Shown here: positions 23,412 to 34,000 of the stretch, piece by piece | How the letters are laid out: every line of letters begins with the position of its first letter | How positions within the stretch are numbered: the first letter of the stretch is position 1 | From: a virus | IMG/VR virus record: IMGVR_UViG_3300036760_000091 | Location: 1-58,355 of that record | DNA: 58,355 nt | Direction: 5' to 3' (one strand) | Notes under the pieces: generated by a model | What the model was told of the DNA's origin: nothing | Database searches by the model: none | The model's input: only the letters and a program-made list of their open reading frames with translations | Program-made: the position numbers and the translations under genes

Positions 23412-25079
23412 ATGTCCGGACAATTCGTCTTCCAGGCATATCAGCAGGACTCGTCTCCAGTGACGAACGCCATTATGGCGGGCGGTGCTGCGCGGGCGCG
23501 CGGCGCGGAGGTCGCCGGGCAGGCATGGGGGGGGGCTGTTCAGGGCGTCGGCCAAGCCGTCGGTCAAACGCTGAACGACATCCTGAAGTACCGATCGCCG
23601 GAAGCGCAGGCCAAGCGCGCTGAGGCTACGCTGGCGCTCGAAGACACGAACGACACGCTGGCGATGCAGAAGGCGATGCGCGCGGCCGGTGGCGATCCGA
23701 ACGCGGCGCTGATGTCGCTCGATAAGGCCGGCGCGATCGGCGCGTCGACGAAGCTCCGCACCCAGATGAACGTGGAGCGCAACAAGGGCCTCGACACGCA
23801 CATCAAGGAACTCACGGTCCAGAAGGACAACTTCGAGCAGGCCACGAAGCTGATCGGCTCGGTGCCGGAGGCCGACCCGAAAGACCCGGACAGCCTCGCC
23901 AAAGCGAGCGAGGTCTACAAGTCGATCGTCCCGCAGTTGCGCGGGCTGCTGTCCGGCCCGGTGGACCCGGCCACGGGAAAGCCGACGCCCGGTGTCGGCG
24001 CGTCGATTCCGGACGAGTACAACCCGGACACCGTCCAGAAGATGCGGACCCTCGGGATGAGTGTCACCGAGGCCCTCAGCTACCGGAAGGAAGCGGCGGC
24101 GGAAGCGCGCGCGGCGCTCACGGGGGCCACGACGAAGGCCGAGCTGATCGACAAGATGACGACGTCGACGGCGAACTACCTCCGGACGGTCGACAACCCG
24201 GCGGAGTGGGCGAAGACGCTGGCTGGCGTCAAGCAGCTGGTGCCGCCGGACGTGGCGGACGCCATCATCGGCCGGTTCGATCAGACCTTCGATCCGAAAG
24301 TCTCGCCGCAGAAGGCCGCTGTGCTGCTCGAGAAGCCGAAGGAGACGACGTACGAACCGAAGAACGTCATCGCCACCGTGGCCGGGAAGCGCGTCCTACT
24401 CAGCGCCGGGTTCGATAAAGAGAAAAACCAGTGGTTTGCCCCGGACGCGCCTGGGGTGCCGCTGAAGAACGTCGTGGAGTTCGTGAAGGGGCCGGAAGGG
24501 CAGCTGACCACGGCTGACCGGAGCGAACTGACGAAAGCCGTCCAGGACAACCCGCATATCTGGAACCAGCTGACCGAGACAGCGCGGACGCAGATTGCCG
24601 GCGACCTGCACAAGGCCGGGTTCAAGTTCCCGATGATCGACCACGGGGCGAGCGTGGCAGCGGCCGAACGCTGGAAGATGGGCGCGCTGAAGGCGCTCGA
24701 CACCGAGTACGGCACAAAGCGCGGACTGAAAGGGCCGTTCGGGATGACGCAGGCGCAGTACGACGCCAAGAAGGCCGAGATCCTGACGTCGTACAACCTC
24801 CAGATCGGGTCGCAGGGCCAGCCGCCGCCGAAGCCCGCCGCGCCGCCGCCAGCGCCGGCACAGCCCGCGCCTCCCGCTGCTCCGGCCGCTGCCGCACCGG
24901 TTGCGCCGGTTCCACCGCCAGCGCCGGCCGCGCCCGCCGCGCCAGCCAAGCCGGCGACGACCGCTCCGGCGGCTGGAGAAGTGCCGTTGCACCTTCCGAG
25001 CGGGAACATTGCGTGGTTCAAGGACCAGGCCGCGCTCGATGCGTTTCTGAAGAAGCACAACCTGACCGTTAAAAAATGA
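23412..25079 (+). CDS. Putative internal virion protein (555 aa)
   Basis: ATG abuts the GIY-YIG stop. Ala/Gly-rich N-terminus, then long helical region with no enzyme motif, and a Pro/Ala-rich linker (residues about 470-525) before a small C-terminal domain. Its stop overlaps the start of the giant gene that follows. Order and composition suggest an ejected protein. Confidence 0.6.
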   Translation: MSGQFVFQAYQQDSSPVTNAIMAGGAARARGAEVAGQAWGGAVQGVGQAVGQTLNDILKYRSPEAQAKRAEATLALEDTNDTLAMQKAMRAAGGDPNAALMSLDKAGAIGASTKLRTQMNVERNKGLDTHIKELTVQKDNFEQATKLIGSVPEADPKDPDSLAKASEVYKSIVPQLRGLLSGPVDPATGKPTPGVGASIPDEYNPDTVQKMRTLGMSVTEALSYRKEAAAEARAALTGATTKAELIDKMTTSTANYLRTVDNPAEWAKTLAGVKQLVPPDVADAIIGRFDQTFDPKVSPQKAAVLLEKPKETTYEPKNVIATVAGKRVLLSAGFDKEKNQWFAPDAPGVPLKNVVEFVKGPEGQLTTADRSELTKAVQDNPHIWNQLTETARTQIAGDLHKAGFKFPMIDHGASVAAAERWKMGALKALDTEYGTKRGLKGPFGMTQAQYDAKKAEILTSYNLQIGSQGQPPPKPAAPPPAPAQPAPPAAPAAAAPVAPVPPPAPAAPAAPAKPATTAPAAGEVPLHLPSGNIAWFKDQAALDAFLKKHNLTVKK

Positions 25080-28000
25080 GCGACGACCTCGACCTCGACA
25101 CGCTGGCGGCAGACGCTGGCGCGAAGGTCACGCCGCCGACGTTGCCGAGCACGCAGTACAGCGGCGTCATGGCGTTCAAGCCGGAACAGAAAGCTGAAGA
25201 CTGGGACGCGATCGCTAAAGCGGCCGGCGCGCGCGTCGGTGCGCCGAAAGCCGAGGCCCCGCTCGACGTCGAGGCCGCAGCTCGAGCCGAAGGGGCCACG
25301 ATTCGTCGTCCAGAAGCGCATATTGGACCAGCGCCGACACCACACGTCAAGGAGGGCGAATCGGTCCAGTTCCTCCATGTCGACGCCTCCGGGTTGCCAG
25401 CCGCGCCTCGTGTTGCGCCACCGAAAGCAGATGGACCGCCGCTTGTGAATGGCCGTCCTGTAGGCGACACGCGGAACGTCTGGGACCCCGTGGGCGCGAT
25501 GCAGAAGATCGGCGCAAGCGCGACGGCGATCAAGAGCACGTTGGACGCCGGGCAAGTGCTGTGGAAAAGCGACCACGACCGGAACGCGGCATCGGCGGCA
25601 ATCGAAGGACTATTTGAACTAACCAAGCCGTTGATGGTCACGCTCGGCGCGGCTGCGCCTGCGCACGCGGCCGTCGGCATCGCCGCGACGATGGCGGCCC
25701 AGAAGGCGACGTATGCCTTCGTGAAGTCCAACGGTGGGACGGATACGGATGCACGCCTGGCTGGTAATATCGCCGCCTTGCTCGCCGCCGGCATCAGCAG
25801 CAAGAAGGTGATCGAGGCTGGCAATAAGGGCGTCGAGGCCGCACTCGACGCAGCGAAGTCTGCCGCACGCCCGTTGGCGTTGTCGGCCAAGCTGGCTTAT
25901 GCGGGTTACGGTCCTGGAGACATTCCAGGTGGACGCGCTGTGCCGTTTGCCGCAGACGGGCCGAACGGCCCTAGCGACGTGCGGACCATTGTCGAGTTGT
26001 TCACAGAGGCTCCCAAAGGTACGCCGGCAGCGGACATCGACGCGATCCGACGCGGGTTCACTGGAGAGCCATCCCCAGGCCATGAGTTTACGGCGGTCGG
26101 AGAAGAGCCTCCCGTCCCGACGTCGGGACCGGTCGCTGTTGAACCAGAGATCAAGGCACTGGAGCGCGTACTCGAGGAACAGGACGCGCTGCGAAAGGCT
26201 GGAGCAGCCAAGACGGACCAGCTGTATGCCGCTGCAGCGCAGAAACTGGAGGGAGCCGATGCCACTCAAGCCGGGCAGCAGCCGGAGAACGATCTCGGAG
26301 AACATCTCGGAACTGACACACCACGGGTCCCGGCCACGGTCGCACCGGCAGATCGTAGCGATCGCCCTGTCGAACGCGGACCGGCATCCATCCCCACGGT
26401 CGAGCAGCCCGAGTCGACACTACGGGGCGGGGAACTGGAAGCATCACCACAAGCGGACCTGATCGAGCGGATCGTGACGGCCGCGCACCGCCCACGCCCA
26501 GAGGTCGCCCCGGTCACAGAACTCAAGGGCACGGACGGAAAGTGGTATCGAGGCAATGGGTTCCCTGTCGGCGTGCAGATGGTGGACCCGGTCGAGAAGC
26601 GCACGGCCGGCTATTCGCTCTTGATGCCGGACGGCACCCGCGCCGGCACGATTCGTCCGACGGCTGACGACGTTCACGCGGACATTCAGCGCGCCGAAAA
26701 TGCGAACGATCAGGATTTCCGCCAAGCTCTCAGGGAGATGCCGCCGGAGCGGTTGCAGTCACAGGCCGAGTTCTGGCTGAAGGACAAAGCGCCGAAGGCG
26801 AAGACCGTCGAGACGCCAGCGCCGGAGATGGGCGTCGGCACCACGTTCAACGCCGAGGGGAAGACGTGGCGTGTCCTGAAGTATCAGGAGCACGGCAAGG
26901 GCACGCAGCTCGAGCAGGTCGGGACAACGCTGGCTCCAACCAGCGGAGTGATGGCCCCTGGCCGAGTGACGAGTCGGTGGGTGTCTGATTCTGAACTTCG
27001 CGTGATGCTCGGAGAGCACGCGGCCGCAACGCCGAAGCCGGCGGTGGATCTGGTCATCCAGTCGCTCAGGCCTGGTGCCGCGCCTCGCACGGTCACGCTG
27101 CCGGCGACGTCCGCGCCTCCGGCGGTACTCGAGCAGCCGAAGCTGGCGGGCGCGGAGATCCGCCACAACACCCAGAACGGGGGCGTCGAGGTCAAATTCG
27201 CGTCGAAGCCGGCCCAGGAAGTCCTCGAGCAGTTGAAGGCCAAAGGCTTCAAATGGGCGAAGGGTAACAAGGTCTGGTACAAGAAGATTGCCGCGCCTGG
27301 GAACACGTCGGCCTACCTCTCCGAGCACGATCGGCTGACCAAGATCTTGCAGGGGATCGTCGGAACTGCGCCGGTCGCTGCCCCGTTGACAGCCTCGACG
27401 GAAGCGCCCACAGTAAAGGAAGCCGATGTCGCAACCAGTGGAACTGACGCCGGACAACTACCTGTCGCTGGAGGACCAGCCGCTGACGCCGTACGAGATG
27501 GAGGCGAAGGCGCACTGGGAGCGGTTCCTCCCGCGAGCGGTAGCCGAGTTGAACCGGAAGGGGCCGGAGGCGTTGGACACGGCGATTCGAGCAGCCGCGC
27601 ACCTGACGGAGTACCACACGCTGCGAGCGATGGCGGAGAATCCGGGGCTGCACGAACTCCAGGCGCGACGGATGTTCGAGAATCAGTGGCTCATGGTCCC
27701 ACCGGAGCCACCCACGACCCAGGGCACGCCGCCCTCGACTACCAACTCACGCCCGAGCGCATCGCCGCCATCATCGGACGCGGCCCGCTCGAACGCGCCC
27801 GAGGCAACCTCGAGGCCGTCGACCTCATAAAGCGGCTCACCGCCGAGAACCGCTACGCCACGCCAGACGAACAGGAGATCCTGGCGAAGTACGTCGGATG
27901 GGGCGCGAGTGAACTCGCCAAATTCCTCAGTGACTATCCCGACGCCGGCTGGAGCAAGAACGAGCGCGCGATCTGGGAGCGCATCAAGACCGACCTGACG

Positions 28001-31000
28001 GCGGACGAGCGGAAAGCTCTCGAGCGGTCGACCCCGAACGCCCATTTCACCTTCGATCTCTACCGGCCGATCTGGGAGGCGCTGGTCAACGCCGGCTTCA
28101 CGGGCGGGCGCATCCTCGAGCCGGCCGTCGGCACCGGGCACGCCTTCGGCTACATGCCGCCGGACGTCCGGGACGCCTCGACGCTGAACGCCGTCGAGCA
28201 GGAGCCGTTTACCGCCGCCATCGCCCATCATCTCTATCCCTCGGCGCGCGTGCAGCCGGTCGGCTATGAGAACGCCCGCATCGCGCGCGGGACGCAGGAC
28301 CTGGTCATCAGCAACGTGCCCTTCGGAGACTTCGGCGTGCAGGACAAGCACATGCCGAGCCTGCTGACGGACCCGAAGCAAGGGGGGATGATCCACAACT
28401 ACTTCTTCGGCAAGGCGCTCGAGCACGTCCGGCCGGGCGGGCTGATTGTCTTCGTGACCTCGAAAGGCACGATGGACGCGGCCGTCACCACGCGCATCCG
28501 CAGCTACCTGATGGAGCGCGCGGCCTTTGTCGGCGCGATCCGCCTGCCAAATACAGCCTTCGGGAAGTCGGCCAAAACGGAGGTCATCACCGACCTGATC
28601 GTCCTGCGCCGGCTGCTGCCTGGCGAGACGCCGGACCCGGTCCAGAGCAAGCTGTTCATCGAAGCCCCGAAGCACGAGGGCCTCACGAAGTCGGTCTACT
28701 CGCGCGGGCGGACGCAGGACAGCACGATCACGCGGTCGTCCTGGTATACCGCGCATCCGGAGTACATCCTCGGCACCGAGTCGCGCGAAGGCACGATGTA
28801 CGGCGGGGGCGAGTACACCGTCACGGCGACGACGCCGAACGTCACTGAGGCGATGGCGAACGCCCTGAAGACGTTGCTGCCACAAGGGACGTACGTGCCG
28901 GCGGTCCGCGAGATGGCGGTGCGGTCGACGGCCGTGGCGGAAGGCGCGTTCAAAGCCGGCGAACTGCGCGTCAACCCCCAGACGGGCAATATCGATCGCG
29001 TCGGTCCGACGGGCGAAATTAGCGATGCCACGCCGATGCGTCTCATCAAGGAGACGGGCGAGAAGATCGTGGACACGAAGGCGGTCCACCGCATCAAGGG
29101 GATGATCGCCATCCGGGATGCCCTGCGCGCCACGGTCGCGGCGATGCAGAACCGGGAATCGACGGATAAGGAGATCAAGGACCATCAGCGGGCGCTCCGC
29201 AGCCTGTATCAGCAGTTTGTCCAGAAGCACGGCGAGTTGAACAGCCGCAAGAATCGTGGCCTGTTCAAGAACGATCCGGAAAGCGCCAACCTGACGGGCC
29301 TCGAGCAACTCGAACTACAAACGAAGATCGAGCAGAAAGACGGGGAGCCGGTCCTCAAGATCTTCTACAGAGTCACCGGCCCGGCGGACATCTTCACGAA
29401 GCGGGTCATTAATCCGGACCCGCTGATCACGCACGTCGACACCCCAGAGGCGGCGCTCTTCGCGTCCCTCGGCCTCCACGGTCGGTTGGACTGGCCGTAC
29501 ATGGCCGAGATCAGCGGGCAGGACGTCGAGGATCTCAAGGCCGCGTTACTTCACGCCGGCATCGTCTTCGAGCAGCCAGACGGCGCGGTCGTCCTCGGAG
29601 AGGAATATCTCTCGGGTGACGTCGTCTCGAAGCTGGCGGACGCCGAAGCCGCGCATGATCCAAAGTTCGCACCGAACATTGAGGCGCTGAAGGCGGTTCA
29701 GCCAGCGCCGAAGACGGCGGACGACGTCGCGTCCGGCGCGGTGGCGATCGGCCTCGGGTCGCACTGGGTGCCGCCGTCGGACCTGTCGGCGTTCGCGGCC
29801 GAGCAGCTTCATCTACGCGGCGGGGTTCGGTACACGGTCGAGAGCACGGCGGCGCTCGTGACATGGACCGGCGGGTTCTCAGACAGCGCGGTCCGCGCCT
29901 CCGCGCAGCACCCGATGGCGGTACGGTACGGCGCTGGCGACGACGCCGAGACGCAGCCGGAGGTCTACGGCTTCCTTGATCTCCTGAATGACGCGCTGAA
30001 TCTCCGGACGCCTGACCTCGGCCACTACGTGCGCGAGGTCGACGGGTCGCGTCACTACGTGAAAGAGCCGAAGAACACGCTGGCGGCTCGGGCCAACGTG
30101 GAGGCCCTGCGGGACGCTTGGACCGAGTTCGTCTATAAGCACCCCGCCGTCATCGACGCCCTACTCGAGCAGTACAACGCCCGGTTCAACCGGACGGTCG
30201 AGCGCACCCTTGACGGGTCGCACCTGACGTTCCCAGGCATGGCGACGATCACGGATGCGGCCGGGAACGTCCTGCACTTCTTCCCGCACCAGAAGAACGT
30301 CGTCTGGAGGATTCTCGCCACCGGCAACACGCTGATGGCGCACGAGGTCGGTGCCGGGAAGACCTACGCCATGATCGCGGCGGCGATGGAGATGCGGCGC
30401 ACCGGCCGCGCCCAGAAGCCGATGATCACCGTTCCGACGTATCTCCTGCGCCAGTGGGCGAGCGATATCAAGACGCTCTACCCGGCGGCGAAGGTGCTGG
30501 CGTTCGATGAAAAGGACCTCGAGGCGTCCAAGCGGCGCGAAGCGATGGCCCGGATCGCGTTCGGGAACTGGGACATCGTCCTGGTGCCGCACTCGTCGTT
30601 CGAGTTGCTGAAGTCATCGCCGGAGCGGATCAAGGCCGTCACGCAGGAATGGATTGACGAACTGATTGCGGCCGAACTCGCAAACGGCGACGACGAAAGC
30701 CCGTCCGTCAAGCAGATGCAGCGGATGCGCCGGAAGATGGAGGACAAGGTCGCGGCGCTGACCGACTCGATCGACAAGGGCAACGACACGAACATGTATT
30801 GGGATCAGCTCGGCGTCGACGCGCTGATGGTGGACGAAGCCCACGCCTTCAAGAACCTCTTCTTCCACTCGAAGATCGACAACATGCGCGGCCTGAGCCG
30901 GAGCACGGCCGACAAGTCGCTCGACCTGCTGGTGAAGATCCGCGACATCAACGAGAACTCGAACTACCGGAACATCGTGCTGGCGACGGCGACCCCGGTG

Positions 31001-34000
31001 ATGAACTCGATCGGGGAAGTCTTCACGATGCAGCGGTATCTGCAACCGCAGACACTGAAGAAGTACGGCCTCGAGAACTTCGACAACTGGTACGCGATGT
31101 TCGCGCACGCCAAGATGGTGACGGAACAGCGCCAGGACGGCACCTACCACGAAGTCATGCGTCTAGCGTCGTTCAGCAACCTCCAGACGCTGTCGAAGAT
31201 GGTCCGGGAGGTCATGGACTACGTCGGGTGGGAGGACATGCCCTACCTGAAGCTGCCGAAGATTGCCGGCGGCAAGATCGAGATCGTCCAAACGCAGCCG
31301 GCCCCGATGTATGACCGCGCGCGCGAATGGTTCACCGAGCGCCTGGCGGCGATCAAAGCGAACCCCCCGCACATCAAGCGCGACGGCACCTACGTCGCTC
31401 CGGAGCGGATGGACATGCTGACCGGGCAGGGGATGGGCAAGCACGACAACATCCTGACCGTGATGACCGACGCGAAGAAGGCCGCGATCGACCTGCGGCT
31501 GATCCTCGGCAATCGCGCCAAAGACACCCCCGGCTCGCGTCTCCAGGTCGCGGCGAAGATGATGGTGGAGCAGTACAAGGCGACGAAGGCCGAGAAGGGC
31601 GTCCAATTGGTCTTCATGGACCTCGGAACACCGCCGAACCCCGGCGCGCTCGAGTTCCTCGGCAAGCTCAAGGTCGATGACGAGACGGAAGGTGAAGCCA
31701 ACGAGCAGGATCTGGTCGAGGACGCGCTGGACGCGACGGAGGCGGGCGGCTTCAATCTCTACGATGCGCTGAAGGCGCTGCTGGTCAAGCAGGGCGTGCC
31801 CTCGCACGAGATCGCGTATCTACACCAAGCCAATTCCTCGGCCGAGCGCATCGAGTTGTTCAAGGCGGCGAACAACGGCCGCGTGCGGTTCGTCTTCGCG
31901 TCGACCGACAAGGGTGGCGTGGGCATGAACGTCCAGACGCGCCTGTCGGCCATGTGGGAGATCGACCCGCCGCGTCACGGCCGGCCCGGCGATCTTCGGC
32001 AGCGCATGGGACGCATCATCAGGCAAGGCAACACGTATCCAGAGGTCCGGCTGGTGCGGTTCGTCACGCAGGGCACGACCGACGAGTGGACGTGGGGCAT
32101 CACGACAACGAAGGACTACCAGGTGCGGCAGTTCCTGAAGGGGAACCTGTCCACGATGGAGGATGTCGACCCGAACACGATGTCGCTCGAAGAGGCGATG
32201 ATGCGGTCGTCCAATGACCCGCGCACCGTCGAACTCACCGACCTAAAGAGCGTCCTACCGCGCCTCGAGGCGCAGGCGTCCTCGGCCGCGCGCGCCCTCG
32301 GGCAAGCGAAGACCGATATCGCCAACTCGACCGAGCGTCTGGGCTGGCTCAATCGGGACCTCTCGCAGTTGGAGAAGTGGATCGAGGACTCCTACCAGTC
32401 GAAGCGGAAAGACGGCTTCGAGTTGACCATCGGAGACACGACGTACACCGACCGAGCGGAGGCCCAGGCGGCGATTCTGAAGCGCCTGCGTCCGACGCCG
32501 GCGATGGGCGACTCGTTCACGCACGAGGCCGTCATCGGACGGATGGGCGATCGAGACATCACGGCCACCTGGGAGATCTTCAAACGGAAGGAACCGGAGT
32601 GGCGGGACGTCCAGGACGAAAAGACGGGCAAGATTCAGCAGAAGCATTTCATCGTCGACAAGCTGTACAAGCGCGTGGCGCTGACGATGCAGGGCGAGGA
32701 TATCGGCGCAATCAATCGCAGCGCCGTCACGCTGCACCAGGACGACCCGGACGACTACGCGACGTTCGGGAAGGGCCAGGACCCGATCGCCAGCCTCGTG
32801 AACGCCTACGAGAGCTTGCCGCTCCACCGCAACGATCTGACGGCCGGCATCCAGCAGGCGACCGAGAAGATCTCGCACGCCGAGGCCACGCTCAACTCGC
32901 CGTCGTCGGCAGTCGCCAAGCTCACGAAGACACGGGAGCGGATCGCGGCGCTTGAGAAGGAACTGACGGCAGAGAGCGCGGCCAAAGGCGCGGCGGCGAG
33001 TGCGGCGCTTCAGGCAAAGGCCCTGCCGGCGCACGCGGACGCCTCGAATGAACAGGGGTTCGTCAGCCTCGAGCCGCTGAAGCCGATCGCGGACGAACTG
33101 GTCAACCTGGTGGACATCGCGCGGTTCGTCTTCGCGCCGGACACCCGGACACCGGACACGCGCGCCGGGGCAGCGGTGTTGAGCAAGGCGATTGCCGCGC
33201 GGGATCAGACGCTGGCGCGGTTCCAGACGGCCGTAGAAGCCACCGAGCGCGTCATGGACGGCTGGTCACACGATCAGTCGCTCGCCTTCTGGGACGCGAT
33301 GGAAGGCGTCACGCCGACGTCGTCGCTCGGGGATCCGGATCTGATTCGGATGGCCGACGCGCTGAAGACGATCGTGGACTACTGGACCGACCAGGTCACG
33401 AAGCGCGGCCTCATCAAGGCGTACATCGAGCACTACTGGCCGCACGAATGGGTCAAGCGGGGGACGACGCTCGAGAAGGCGATCCGGGCCGTCTTCAGCC
33501 GCCGGCCGATTCAGGGGCCGGAGTCCTATCGGAAGCGGCGCACGATTCCCACAACCCGCGAAGGCATCGAGAAGCACAATCTCGAGCCGGTCAGCTGGAA
33601 CCCGGCCACGCAGTTGATGCGGAAGGTCGCGGAGATGGCGAACTCGGTCAAAGCCTACGAGATGCGGAAGGCGTTCAAGCGTCAGGGCCTGCTGAAGTTC
33701 GTCGGAGAGGGCCAGCGCCGGAAGTTGATCCGGGAGAAGCGGATCGGGCAGAACTGGATTCCGTATCCGGAGGCGTTCGTCGGCACCGTCTACGCCCCGC
33801 CCACGTTCATCACCGAGAGTGGCGAAGAGGCGCGCGTCCCGTTCGGGCGGCTCGTCGCCGGCCGCTACTACGGTCCGCCGGAACTCGTGCAGCTGGTGAA
33901 GAACCACCTGTCGGCGGGTCTGGTCGGGAAGAGTAAGGCATTCGACCTTGTGCGGAGTGCCTCAAACCTCCACACCCAGGCCCTGCTCGGCTGGTCGACG

